DNA of 64,000 nt from Enoplolaimus lenunculus (lineage: Eukaryota; Nematoda; Enoplea; Enoplida; Thoracostomopsidae): contig JASANG010000443.1 of NCBI GenBank assembly GCA_030248215.1, positions 372,001 through 436,000 of the forward strand, written 5' to 3'. Numbering within the stretch: position 1 is the first letter of the stretch; each line of letters starts with the position of its first letter. Shown here piece by piece: positions 1-9,885 of this stretch. The notes below the pieces were generated by a model, which ran no database searches, was not told where the DNA came from, and saw only the letters and a program-made list of their open reading frames with translations. Both the position numbers and the translations under genes were made by a program.

Positions 1-814
1 ACCATTAGCGCAGCGCACAAAACCCGCATAGCACAAATACAACGCAAATTGCACTTACAATTGAAATAATTGCAAATTTGCAATAGTCAACGAACGAACA
101 AAAAACGGTACGACTTGTGCAAAAAAGTTACACCATACTAAGGGGATACCACCGTTGACGGATCATTACAAACTGAGCGACACCATACCAACAGGGGGGG
201 TCCAGTGGTGCCTTCATAACATTTGCCTACTACAGACACCGCGTTATTGAATTTATTGCTTACAAATGTGTCCGTTGAAATTGGAAAAAAAGTTCAAAAG
301 TACTCAGATTCGTTTCTAACCTGTCCCAGCCTTTACGGTCCGAGGGGGTACATGACTCCAAAGATGCTTCGACGCGCCTCGTAAGAGTCATTGAAATTGT
401 TTTATTTTGACTATTTACAAGATGTTACTTAAGCTATAATCTATTGCTACACAAATCTTGCTTCCAACGAACGCTAATTGAGTTACGTTGTTGTTTCGAC
501 TGTTTGAATTTATAAATTGTACAAAGTTTTCGTTTTCTCAAGAGACAGAGACGGGGTAAAGATATGTGAGGGGTGGGAAATAGCCAGCTCAATATCCAGG
601 GGTCACAAAAATTTAAATAAATATGCGGGAATTTCATATTTCTATAAAAGTTGAAAGCGAATCTGGAAGACTTGTTTTACATCCTCTGTCTACCGGCCGT
701 ATTAGCGGATATTCGTGTGCTTGATGTCGCCCAACAGTGCCATTGAACCATGTAAATTAATCTAAGCATAATCCCTAAGCGTAATCCTAAACTTAAAAGC
801 ATAATGATTGGCGA
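1..814. other. No feature recognised
   Basis: AT-rich sequence. The first 100 bp are rich in GCAAATTGCA-type words seen elsewhere (for example 17.4 and 59.4 kb). A 67-codon minus frame at 434-637 has no start context, domain or splice support. Confidence 0.4.
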
Positions 815-1027
815 AAAGGGGCGGATCCAGAAATTTCTGACAGAGGCCGGGCTTGAAACTGTTATGAAACGCAATTTTCGCTGTGTGCTATCCATTGGCA
901 ACGAAAAATTGTCACGTAGCAACTGTATCATTTTATTACAAAAAAGTTCTGAGGGAAAAAATTGTTTTTACAAACGAAATTTTTGGGGCGGATCGTACGC
1001 CCCCAATGAACCCTTGTGGATCCGCTA
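815..1027. mobile_element. M-GGATCC element
   Basis: Bounded by GGGCGGATCCAGAAATTTCT and TGTGGATCCGCT, an inverted pair. Inside are motifs common to this family: GTTATGAAACGCAATTTT, TTTTATTACAAAAAA, and a GTACGCCCCC run near the end. Non-coding. Confidence 0.65.
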
Positions 1028-1032
1028 ATTAA

Positions 1033-1217
1033 TGGCGGATCCACGGGGGGCCCACCCCGGCCGTGGCCCCCCAACAACATCTCGACAAAAATTACATTGG
1101 GACTCAAAATGGGGACCCCCCTTTTATTTCGGTCACTACAGTATGGGTCAAAAATAAGTTTATTACCTGTGAAATTTTGCCCGCACCCCCATTTTGAGAT
1201 CCTGGATCCGCCACTGC
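1033..1217. mobile_element. M-GGATCC-type MITE, short variant
   Basis: Terminal inverted repeat GGCGGATCCA / TGGATCCGCC. It lies 6 bp after the previous copy but has a different interior (ACTCAAAATGGGGACCCCCC), which also occurs in the M-GACCCG family near 30780. Possibly a composite. Confidence 0.6.
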
Positions 1218-1325
1218 CGCTAATGGCCTCCGGAACTATCCACACAGCTGGCAAATTTCCACAAAACAATCTGCTCAAAAAGAAAATCCGTATACTAATT
1301 CAACTAAACCCAATACAACCCATTC

Positions 1326-1490
1326 AGGTCCGTAGCCAGCTCACCTAGCTAGGGTGGCTAAGTCATTTTCACAATGGGCATTTAAGGGTTTTTAATGACT
1401 TCCAAGCCAAGTTGAAAATTTTCTAGGTTAGCCAAAATTTTTCCAGGCGGGGGCTGCGCCCTTCTCCCCTGGCCCCCTTGGCTACGGGCA
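1326..1490 (-). mobile_element. M-CGTAGCC MITE
   Basis: Starts GTCCGTAGCCAGCTCACC and ends CCCTTGGCTACGGGCA. Diagnostic interior: TTGAAAATTTTCTAGG and AAAATTTTTCCAGG. About 165 bp, the usual size of this family. Confidence 0.75.
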
Positions 1491-2200
1491 CGCAATGATT
1501 GTATTAAAAATACCATAGAATTTTTACATTTTTCAACCTATACAACAAATGCATTTGATTGTGAAAATATTTGCCCTTAGAGTCAAAATTTACAATAAGC
1601 TTTTCAATATAAATTTCCACTGTTGGACTGGGGGTGGCGTTTGCAAAGAAATGGGGCAAAGCGGTCATGGGTGTGGCTCATAATAGGTTTTCAGACATCT
1701 TTTATAGTTATCGGGGCCATACAGAATCATGGACGGTACCTAAAAAACAATGCCCCTGCGGCACAACATAGCCAGGATCCGAACACAGCAAAGTAACTTT
1801 GTTACATTATCGTAGGCAAAATGTCGCGTGGCTCGATATGATAAAAACGGTATCGTACGCCCAGGTAATTGCTTAAGGTACTTAAATTTTGAAGTTTGGT
1901 GTATTTTGCTGGCCTCGGCTCCGGTACTCGGGTCCCGGCCTCGGATAAAATCCTGGCCTCTGATGTTGTGATTCGGATTTAAATATATATTCCTCTCATT
2001 TTTTAAATTGTCCAAGTAAACAAAATTTCCAAATATGCAATTTAACTTGCAGAGTATAACAATAAACCAACATTTAAAAATATTTTGAACTGCAGTTATG
2101 CAGTCAATGACTAATGTAAATGAATTTTGAAATATGTTTTTAACATTATACCTGTTCCGGCCCCTGTCGGCATAGATGGTTAAAGCTACAGTCAAAAACA
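1491..2200. other. No feature recognised
   Basis: Unique-looking AT-rich DNA. A 151-codon minus frame (1740-2195) shows no signal, domain or compositional evidence of coding and is treated as chance. Confidence 0.4.
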
Positions 2201-2291
2201 GGGGCGGATCCAGAGCACAAGGGGTCCAACCACCTCTACCGTTCCGACATTATTGCTGCTCTGTCTTTCGCAGTATAATAATCTTACATCT

Positions 2292-2525
2292 GCCATTATA
2301 TGGGATTCTGAAATTAAACTGTGAACCATTTTGAAAAACCGTACGCGTCGGAACGTTTTTCTGTGGGACTGCAATAGTGTAAGCTCATGCTTTAGACTAA
2401 TTTATTATACATTGGCCATTATGCGGCATCCGAACCTAGAACGGTGAACCGTTTTGAAAAATTATATGCGTCGGAACGTTTTTCCGCAGGACTGCAATAA
2501 TATAAGCTTAAGCTTTAAACTAATT
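2292..2525 (+). repeat. 123-bp tandem duplication of a TGE1 A end
   Basis: Two imperfect copies. CGGAACGTTTTTC occurs at 2349 and 2472, followed by GGACTGCAATA and AAGCTTTA, the A-end signature. Each is preceded by CCATTAT...GTGAACC.TTTTGAAAAA, which looks like flanking DNA amplified with the end. Confidence 0.65.
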
Positions 2526-2639
2526 ATTTATTTACACCCAGGCTTAAGCTTAGGTATTAGCTCATCATATTTACGCTCAACCATTGGTTTACGAATATCC
2601 TTATACTAGTGTGCCGGCCCTGTTCTATACATTGGCCCA
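2465..2639 (+). mobile_element. TGE1 copy
   Basis: A end represented by CGGAACGTTTTTCCGCAGG and AAGCTTAAGCTTTAAAC. Short degraded TTAGGC core. B end reads CCTTATACTAGTGTGCCGGC then CCTGTTCTATACATTGGCC. Confidence 0.7.
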
Positions 2640-2901
2640 TTTTTCGAATACAAAATTTTCTACTGAAACTCCTGCTTAGGCCATAAAACATTTCGCCTTG
2701 AACAATCACCAACAAAAAAGATATTTCGAAAATAAACACGGAAATTTTGCGTATTTATTATTCGCTGGTTTTTTCATTGGTGCTTAAACCAGGTACAGAT
2801 CAGAAATTGTGCCTGAGATGGGAAATATGTTATTCGTTTGGGCTGGCTATAAAAATGCCAATGAACGCTGCGTTACAGCTAAGTGTTGTGGAACCAATTT
2901 C

Positions 2902-3062
2902 GGCCCATGTATAGAACATGGCAGGAACAGTAGTATAAACATATTACTAAGTCAAATCCTAAGCGTAAGGATGAACCTATTCCTAAGTCTAAACATAAAA
3001 TTTAGTCCAAAGCTTGAACTGACTCTATTACAGCCCCAGCAGAAAACGATCATGGGGCCCCA
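2902..3062 (-). mobile_element. TGE1 copy
   Basis: Begins GGCCCATGTATAGAACATGG, then AACAGTAGTATAAACATATT (B end), a degraded CCTAAG core, and GACTCTATTACAGCCCCAGC towards the A end. Confidence 0.75.
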
Positions 3063-3089
3063 ATTCATACAGCGCCCGTTACTATAAAC

Positions 3090-3250
3090 TTCAGCATAAA
3101 ATGGGCTTATAAGTAACCCTAAGCCTAAGCAAAAGTGATAGCCTGAATCCGAGCCAGGAATGGGCGGAGACCAAATATGAAAAGTCTTGGTATCGGTCAA
3201 CGTTTGGTTATCACCGAAAAAATAAAATTTTCAAAATAATTGATTTCTAA
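3090..3250. repeat. Dispersed repeat shared with 5025-5190
   Basis: Both copies share CTTCAGC(A/G)TAAAA, CCGAGCCAGG, ATGAAAA.TCT...T.GGTCAAC, and ATCACCGAAAAA followed by ATAAAATTTT. Direct orientation, about 165 bp. No terminal inverted repeats noticed. Confidence 0.6.
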
Positions 3251-3317
3251 TGCTTTTTTCGTAGTTCCTTTATGTTTTTTCATATTTTATTCCAGTGACT
3301 TCAGAATCAGAGGTGTA

Positions 3318-3418
3318 AGCGGGTAAAGTTTTACCGCGCTGCGCTTTACCATTTTATTTTTTTACCCGCGGCTATACCCGCGCAGTGTTCCCTTACCCAC
3401 TACCCGCCTTTACCCGCT
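3318..3418. mobile_element. Short MITE with AGCGGGTAAAG ends
   Basis: Perfect 11-bp terminal inverted repeat AGCGGGTAAAG / CTTTACCCGCT around a CG-rich interior (CCGCGCTGCGC, ACCCGCGGCTATACCCGCG). A related inverted copy lies at 56219-56310. Confidence 0.6.
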
Positions 3419-3694
3419 CTTATTTTGTCTTCTGTGTTCAATACAATTGTATAATATTACAGTGTATAGATGTTAGTCACTCGATTTTTGTTACAAAAAC
3501 TCTAGCGCACTGAAGCCTTTTTAGCTTCAGTACGCTGCACTCTGATGCTTTTCTCAGGTGAGAACTTAAACATTCCGTCGAATTTACGGGTGCTATATCT
3601 CCCTCGTTCTATTAATTCCATATTAAACTAATCAAATGCAAGTTGAAAACAATCAAAATAATAACACGCCAATCAGTGATCTAAACCAAGGGTG

Positions 3695-3841
3695 CGAGGG
3701 TGGTTCAACCCCCCCTGCAAAACTTTTGGCCCACCTAGGAGAAAATTTGCAGCATTGCTTGTCATTGAAAACAGTTGTACGTCTCTCCTGAATTATTTTT
3801 AGCCCTCTTCCCCTAGCAAGGTGAGCTGACTACGGGCCTGC
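3695..3841 (+). mobile_element. M-CGTAGCC MITE
   Basis: Interior GCTTGTCATTGAAAACAG, then CCCCTAGCAAGGTGAGCTGA and the end CTACGGGCCTG. The left end is eroded. Confidence 0.65.
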
Positions 3842-4029
3842 AGCCATTGGGCCAACCTCGCCTCACTCGCCTTCTAAAATGAGCCATACACAGAGCACAT
3901 TAGACTCGCGTACAATTTCTATATTTAATATCAAACCAGACAGAAACTTACTACTTTGAGATGAGTAAATGTAATGAGCTGGCGAATCTGTTATGATGGA
4001 CGCCAACAGATCCCGAGGCAGGACGAACG

Positions 4030-4180
4030 CTCCTCGTCAGAAATTTGTTGTGATAAAATGATAATGTCCGTCAGTCAGAGATTTTTGGATCCACAGAATG
4101 GGGGGTGTCCATACGTACCCCACCTGGTTACGAAAAAGATCTGCCGCCAGGTTTCATTCCTGGTTAAATTACTTCTAATT
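4030..4180. repeat. Possible M-GGATCC fragment
   Basis: Contains CAGAGATTTTTGGATCCACAG, GTACCCC and TGATAAAATGATAA words typical of M-GGATCC. Ends not resolved. Confidence 0.35.
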
Positions 4181-4181
4181 C

Positions 4182-4346
4182 AGGCCCGTAGCCAGCTCAC
4201 CATGCTAAGGGGGAGCTAATAATTTTTCAGAAGGAGCATTCAAGCGTTTTCAATGAACTACAAGCAAAGATTGAAAACTTTCTAGAGGGGCAAATTTTTC
4301 CAGCGGGGGGTTGAGACCCCCAGGCCCCAGTTGGCTACGAGTCCGT
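4182..4346 (-). mobile_element. M-CGTAGCC MITE
   Basis: Starts AGGCCCGTAGCCAGCTCACC and ends CCAGTTGGCTACGAGTCCG. The interior TTGAAAACTTTCTAGAGGGG matches the family. Confidence 0.78.
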
Positions 4347-4611
4347 TCTAATTGTCTATTTATTTAAGCTTAACTAACAATACTTGCCGACTACTATGGT
4401 GTAGTGGTCGTACTAGGTATAGGATGTTTGCATTTGAATTGAAATATACTTTAAGCGGACACAATCGCGTTTATCAGAACCCAAACCGGTGGGTCAGATC
4501 CAGGGAATAGCGTCGGTAGGGATATTGTCGGTATATGTGCACGGTAAAGTGTAGGTAAGGCAAATCAATTGCCATACATGTGTACATATATCAGTATAAG
4601 ATGCTACTGCA

Positions 4612-4800
4612 ATGACCAAATGGTAGCATGCTTGACTCGAGTGCCAAAGGGCCGAGGTTCGATTCCCGGCGCCGTCCTTAATTTTGGGCAAAACTAAGGT
4701 TCGTGAAGACCGTTCAAGTCTAACACACATATAAGGGAAGATGCTGATTTTTTTGGCATTGTTTCGTATATACACATATGTCATGATGCAACCGGATATC
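4612..4800 (+). mobile_element. tRNA-derived SINE-like unit
   Basis: A-box-like TGACCAAATGG at ~4614 and a perfect B box GGTTCGATTCC at ~4655 lie at tRNA spacing, followed by CCGGCGCCGTCC. No cloverleaf acceptor pairing is obvious, and a non-tRNA body follows. A decayed tRNA gene is the alternative. Confidence 0.5.
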
Positions 4801-4880
4801 CGCCTCCGGCGAAAAATGGACATCCGGCTCCGGTATTTTATCTTGCCAGATATTATTTTTTTAAAAATTTTATACCATCA
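4786..4880. repeat. M-CCGGATA fragment
   Basis: Contains GCAACCGGATATCCGCCTCC and CATCCGGCTCCGGTATTTTA then CTTGCCAGATATTATTTTT, matching 10163-10240. Confidence 0.55.
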
Positions 4881-5024
4881 TTCGTGTTGATGCCAAGTAC
4901 CATCGGACTGACTGACTTACATTTACATATTTTTTTCTGTGTTACACATGTAATGTAGATTTTTTAATGTGCTGGGTGACAATAACGCTGAAAAATCAGC
5001 AGCACATTTCTATTATTCCTAAGG

Positions 5025-5190
5025 CAAAGCCTAAATTCAGCGTAAAAATGAGTCTAAATAAGTAAGCAAAAATAATAGCTTGTTTCCGAGCCAGGGATAC
5101 GCGGATACCGGAAATGAAAAATCTCAGTGTCGGTCAACTTTTGGTCATCACCGAAAAACATAAAATTTTATAAAAAAATTATTTCTAGAG
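5025..5190. repeat. Dispersed repeat shared with 3090-3250
   Basis: See 3090-3250 for the shared words. The copies are diverged and in the same orientation. Confidence 0.6.
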
Positions 5191-5529
5191 TCGGTTCCAA
5201 ACCAACGAGTCTCATGAAACCGAAACTTGCCAAATACAGAAACTTGTTGAGACTGAGACCCTGACTCCCATCCACGATCTTAGTCACCTTTAACCTACAG
5301 GAAAGCGGATTCCCTTAAACGGAACATGAGCCAAGTGAATATTGCAAGTGAACGCAACGCTACAAAAACCAAGTTTGGTATAATAGGGGTCGTTGTTGAA
5401 GTGTTAAAAATGCATCGGTATGAGTTGTTAAACTTTGTCACGTAACCACTTTGGGTACCTTAAGCCACGGATGGGAAATTTATAAGCAACGTTCTGATAT
5501 CTGAACTCAATCTAGTATCAAATGTTAAT

Positions 5530-5645
5530 TCATTACCCGGCTCCGGCGGGAAACTAGATTATCCGACTCGGCTCCGTCAGCTTTTGGTATCCGGTTACAC
5601 CCTGATATATATAAATATATATGTATATATATGTATATATATGAC
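5530..5645. repeat. M-CCGGATA fragment followed by AT microsatellite
   Basis: CCGGCTCCGGCGGGAA and GGTATCCGGTTACACCCTG are the inverted form of the M-CCGGATA end, directly followed by TATATA-rich repeat (5605-5642). Confidence 0.5.
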
Positions 5646-5857
5646 TCCAAATGTATTTTCTGGCCAAATAAATCAAAACTTTTCGGTGGTTACAACATAA
5701 ACTGAAACTATTTGTGCTTTCGGCACAATTGGTCAATCTTAAAATATGGAAAAACTTGCTACAAACCACAACAGTTTAAAACTGTAGTAAACAGTATCCT
5801 CCCGCGCGCCAGAAACAATCTTACATCCGTCAGCGATTCTCGCATTCAGTTGAATAC

Positions 5858-5935
5858 CGGCGGATCGAGAAATTTGCCGACAAACGCAGCCGAGTTGGTT
5901 CAAGTTATGAAACGCAATTTTACCTGTTACACTTT
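5858..5935. repeat. M-GGATCC fragment
   Basis: CGGCGGATCGAGAAATTTGC and GTTATGAAACGCAATTTTAC match the 5' part of the copy at 815. Confidence 0.55.
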
Positions 5936-6982
5936 TACCTGTTCAATATTCAAACATAACTCAATAAAAAGCAAAAAAACAACATAATATTAAACCACAA
6001 ACAAAAATAATAACAGCAAACAGTAAAATATTCCTAAACGATGAACGATGCATACAAATTTAGAAAATTCATTTCTAAACTATTCTGTATAAATTTAAAC
6101 GCAACACACACACAGTCCTATTTTAGTCAACCGCATAGACAGTGGTTTCATTTCAGCTAAGGCATTTCTCAATTCAAAATTTCAACGAAACATTCCAAAT
6201 CAACAAATTCAAACTGAACTCTCTCAGGTTTAATATTCTGTACCCGATTAAATTTCTCTCACCCTCACAAAATTACGGCGACAATGTCCTCCCGTTATTG
6301 GTTTCACCCCTGAGTTTAGGCGGCTACGTATAGTACAGGTATAATGTGTAAAATTTGACGTATATATGAGCAGACTTAATAGGGGGGTGCAGACCCTGGA
6401 ATCAATTGATATTTGTCCAATGAAGGAACTGACTTAAGTGAATCCTGGCGAGCGAGTAACTAACTTTATTTTAAAAAGTAATATCCGGCGTTTGGGCTGG
6501 GGGGTCGATCCCATATTATCACCTGCTCTGAACGTCAACGGACGTCTCGTATATAAATGCAAACATATATGCATTTGCGCAAAACAGCCTATACAGTATA
6601 AATATTTGAACGCTAAATTCAATATATGTAGTACATAAACGAGTAGAACGGCCAAAGCTTCGAGTAAAGTTTACGTACTTTGGAGCGATTTGAGTGAATC
6701 GTAGGCAAAAACGTTAGTTTGAACAAAACTTAAAGCACTCAAGGCACACACACAGTTGTCAATTTTTAAAATATGCGTTTAAAAACTGAAAAATTGGAAA
6801 TATTTTAAAATTGTATTTTTGTAATTTTTGATTTTTATAGCAAAAATTTGTCACATTTTTGAAATGTTTTCAACTTTGATATATTTTGTAAACTATTTTA
6901 AGAATTTTAGACATTTTATACTTTGAAAACAGTAACAGTTTCAAAAATAATTGTTTACTAAATATTTGAAATTTTCTTCCAA
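5936..6982. other. No feature recognised
   Basis: AT-rich DNA without recognisable family members. Overlapping open frames at 6434-6655 on both strands have no supporting motif. Confidence 0.4.
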
Positions 6983-7065
6983 TGTATAGAATAGGGCCGT
7001 AAAACAGTAGTATAAGCATATTTTATAAAAGCCTAAGAATAAGCGTAAGAATAAGCTTATAATAT
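6983..7065 (-). mobile_element. TGE1 fragment, B end only
   Basis: TATAGAATAGGGCCGTAAAA, CAGTAGTATAAGCATATT and a short degraded CCTAAG core. No A end. Confidence 0.55.
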
Positions 7066-7082
7066 TAGATATACATAAAATT

Positions 7083-7235
7083 GTAAGGTAGAAACCTTAT
7101 CATTTTATCACCAAAAAATGTTGTGAGGTTAAAAATTGTAAAGTAGGAGGGACCTTGTTATTTTACCACAAAAAATTCTGAGGGAAAATTTAAGGACTGT
7201 ATTTTTGTTTTACAAAACATTTTTATGAGGGCAAA
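7083..7235. repeat. M-GGATCC internal fragment
   Basis: Repeated ATTGTAA(G/A)GTAG...ACCTT(A/G)T.ATTTTA.CAC.AAAAA modules typical of the family interior (compare 11150-11300). Confidence 0.5.
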
Positions 7236-7254
7236 AATTGCTAGTGCATTCATG

Positions 7255-7367
7255 GGATGCTGTTGATATACAAAGGATTTCGATGACATGTTGAAAATTT
7301 TCTAAAGGGTCCAAAATTTTTATTTGGGAATCTGAGCCTCCTGCTTCTTTCCTCGGTAACGGGTCCA
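7255..7367 (-). repeat. M-CGTAGCC fragment, diverged
   Basis: Contains TTGAAAATTTTCTAAAGGG and CAAAATTTTTATTTGGGA, and ends CTCGGTAACGGGTCCAAG, a diverged form of the usual end. Confidence 0.45.
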
Positions 7368-7727
7368 AGTGTTTACCCCGCAGCTAGTATGCGTTTAATA
7401 GATACTACGTCACAATTGACAATACCAACTCCAGAAAATTCGACCAAGGTCAAAAACTAAAATAGTTTCTCGTCTAAAACTCAATACCATTTCCATAGTT
7501 TGAACTTTCAGTTCAGCAAACACTCAAACTAAAATATATAGAATGTACGCCACACGAAAGTAATTGCAGTGCAATTTTATATTGCAGTGCAATTTTATAT
7601 TGCAGTATGCAAACTTTACATACAGATATTGCAGCGGTGACAAATTCAGCAAATTCACAACGCTTAAGAGCGTTAAATATTCAGTAGAATGTTATCAACT
7701 GTGGCGTCTAAATTTGACTCTAAACGT

Positions 7728-7925
7728 GGCCCATGTACAGAACAGGGCCAGAACAGTAGTATAAGCATATTCCCAAGCCTCTGCCTAAGCCTAAGCGTTT
7801 GGATGAGCCTATCCCTAAGCCTAAGCGATAAGCTTAAACCTAAGCAAAAAATTAGTCTAAAGCTTAAACTGACTCTATTATAGCCCCTCCGGGTAAACGA
7901 TGCGGCCCTGTTCTATACATGGGCC
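7728..7925 (-). mobile_element. TGE1 copy with perfect 8-bp target duplication
   Basis: Ends are GGCCCATGTA...TACATGGGCC. B end (GAACAGTAGTATAAGCATAT) on the left; A end (CGATGCGGCCCTGTTCTATAC, reversed) on the right; TTAGGC core between. It is flanked on both sides by CTAAACGT (7720-7727 and 7926-7933). The related site at 8962-8969 has a single CTAAACGT and no element, which acts as an empty-site control. The TSD length is known for hAT, P and Merlin superfamilies; no transposase is present to decide. Confidence 0.9.
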
Positions 7926-8624
7926 CTAAACGTTATCTGAGGGTTAAAATATATTATTGAATGGTACATATTATTCGTTCCCAGTCCAAAGCTTAAACTG
8001 ACTCTATTATAGCCCCTCCGGGAAAACGATGCGGTCCTGTTCTATACATGGGCCATAAACGTTATCTGAGGGTTAAAATATATTATTGAATGGTACATAT
8101 TATTCGTTCCCAGTCCAAAGCTTAAACTGACTCTATTATAGCCCCTCCGGGAAAACGATGCGGTCCTGTTCTATACATGGGCCATAAACGTTATCTGAGG
8201 GTTAAAATATATTATTGAATGGTACATATTATTCGTTCCCAGTCCAAAGCTTAAACTGACTCTATTATAGCCCCTCCGGGAAAACGATGCGGTCCTGTTC
8301 TATACATGGGCCAAAAACGGTATATGAGGGTTAAAAATATATTATTGAATGGTACATATTCTTGTTCCCAGTCCAAAGCTTAAACTGACTCTATTATAGC
8401 CCCTCCGGGAAAACGATGCGGTCCTGTTCTATACATGGGCCATAAACGTTATCTGAGGGTTAAAATATATTATTGAATGGTACATATTATTCGTTCCCAG
8501 TCCAAAGCTTAAACTGACTCTATTATAGCCCCTCCGGGAAAACGATGCGGCCCTGTTCTATACATGGGCCATAAACGTTATCTGAGGGTTGAAATATATT
8601 ATTGAATGGTACATATTATCCGTT
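7851..8624. repeat. 129-bp satellite, six units, made from a TGE1 A end plus flank
   Basis: The junction word TTCCCAGTCCAAAG recurs with its CCC at 7980, 8109, 8238, 8367 and 8496, and TTCCCTG at 8625: an exact 129-bp period. Each unit holds the A-end half of a TGE1 (GTCCAAAGCTTAAACTGACT to CTATACATGGGCC) and about 60 bp of the flanking DNA (AAACGTTATCTGAGGG...). Units are nearly identical, so the array is young. The first unit lies in the element at 7728. Confidence 0.92.
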
Positions 8625-8716
8625 CCCTGTTAAAGCGATGTGGAACACTTATTTCCTAGGGTCAGAACGACACCATGACCCTCCTTGTCTTCTGGGTGGG
8701 TCGTTGCAGATTGACA

Positions 8717-8918
8717 CCCATGTAAAGAGCAGGACGCGGAACGTTTTTCTGTGGGACTAGAAACGATTAAACTTAAGTTTTTGGACTAGTTATTTGGCTT
8801 GGCTTAGGCTTAGGCGTAGGCTTAGGAATATGATCATTCTTACGCTTAGGCTTACGGTAGGCTTAGGAGTAGGAATATGCATATAATACTGTTCCGCCCC
8901 GGTTTTTTACATTGGCTC
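8717..8918 (+). mobile_element. TGE1 copy
   Basis: A end CCCATGTAAAGAGCAGGACG then GCGGAACGTTTTTCTGTGGG. The core is split by GGAATATGATCATTCTTACG. B end GGAATATGCATATAATACTG, GTTCCGCCCC, ACATTGGC. Confidence 0.82.
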
Positions 8919-8930
8919 ATATTGATAACA

Positions 8931-8985
8931 ATGTTATCAACGGTGGTGTCTAAGTTTGACCCTAAACGTTATCTGAGGGCCAAAA
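8931..8985. other. Empty-site paralogue of the TGE1 insertion at 7728
   Basis: ATGTTATCAACGGTGGTGTC then TAAGTTTGACCCTAAACGTT and ATCTGAGGG aligns with the two flanks of the 7728 element (7688-7727 joined to 7934-7945) with one CTAAACGT. Confidence 0.75.
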
Positions 8986-9164
8986 GGCCAATGTTACTTT
9001 TAGGGCCGTAACAGCAGTTTAAGCGTATACTTAAGCCTAAGCGTTGCAAAAGTGTGTTCGTAAGCCTAAGGCTCAGCCTAAGCAAAACAATGTAATCTAG
9101 GATCTAAACCGACTCTTTTATAGACCCACCAGAAACCTGAACATCCCTCAAAGTAAACATGGAC
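8986..9164 (-). mobile_element. TGE2 copy
   Basis: GGCCAATGTTACTTTTAGGG and CGTAACAGCAG (B end). The core is interrupted by GCGTTGCAAAAGTGTGTTCG. A-end words GTAATCTAGGATCTAAACC, ATAGACCCACCAGAAACCTG and AGTAAACATGGACC. Confidence 0.82.
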
Positions 9165-9310
9165 CCAATACCAATATCAGCAGTTGAGTATATTATCGCT
9201 TATTTTCGGACCAAAGGTGTACAGTAAGGCTTTGAGCGAATTCAACATTTTTGAAAATACATTAAATTATTACTTATAAGCAATGCAAAAATTAATTTCG
9301 ACATTCATCA

Positions 9311-9575
9311 ATGTAAGCATGTGAGACATGATGGTCCGTTATGTGCACATGCAATGTAGCGCAGTGCACTGTATGTATGCTAGGTGTCAGCATACGGTCG
9401 ACACATATAGTCGACGAAAAATGCAGCTGGACAGGCGGGCTGCGTGGCGCAGTGGTTGAATGTTCGGTTAAGGATCCGTAGACTGAGAGTTCGATTCCCG
9501 CTCCGGAGGTCCGTTTTTTCAGCTGCTTAGTAAAAAGGTCTGAAGTCCCGGTTCCTACCTAGACTGACAACCAAC
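9311..9575 (+). mobile_element. tRNA-derived SINE-like unit (family S1)
   Basis: Starts near TGTAAGCATGTGAGA. CGGTCGACACATATAGTCGACG precedes a tRNA-like head with A box TGGCGCAGTGG (9452) and B box GAGTTCGATTC (9488). The body is CAGCTGCTTAGTAAAAAGGT, CTGAAGTCCCGGTTCCTACC and AGACTGACA. Other copies: 13884, 30497 and 45825. Confidence 0.72.
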
Positions 9576-9703
9576 CTTATCAGGTAGTTCTATAGCTGCG
9601 TTCGTGCATTATTTTGAATCATTCAACAATATCTATATTTTGGCAATTTTTTTCGCCTCAAAGTCGAACGATGCCTAGGCCTTTCTAAAACTACTCAGTC
9701 ATT

Positions 9704-9885
9704 TGCAGTGCCGGGAGCAAACACGGATGGCGGCTACCCCCAAACTCCAAGGCGTGGGAGCCCAAACTCGCGAGCGAGACGCCAGACGGATTTTAAAACT
9801 TCGGCGGTTGTTATTTCAACCGGTTAAGGCAGGAAGCTCCCGTAAATGGGGCGTATGGGTGAGAGGCTGTTTCGGCCCTGGTAAT
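9704..9885 (-). mobile_element. M-GGAGC element
   Basis: Reversed copy. Right end GAGGCTGTTTCGGCCCTGG corresponds to the usual CAGGGCCGGAGCAGCC start; left end is CAGTGCCGGGAG. Interior words: AACCGGTT, CCGCCGAAG(T)TTTAAAA(T)CGTCTGGC. Confidence 0.65.

Noticed and set aside
1740-2195. 151-codon minus frame as a gene
   Set aside because: No signal peptide, domain, splice sites or composition shift; AT-rich chance frame.
9432-9510. Functional tRNA genes (also 4612, 20680, 60515)
   Set aside because: A and B boxes are good, but acceptor stems do not pair well, bodies continue beyond the tRNA part, and several copies exist: tRNA-derived SINE-like units fit better.
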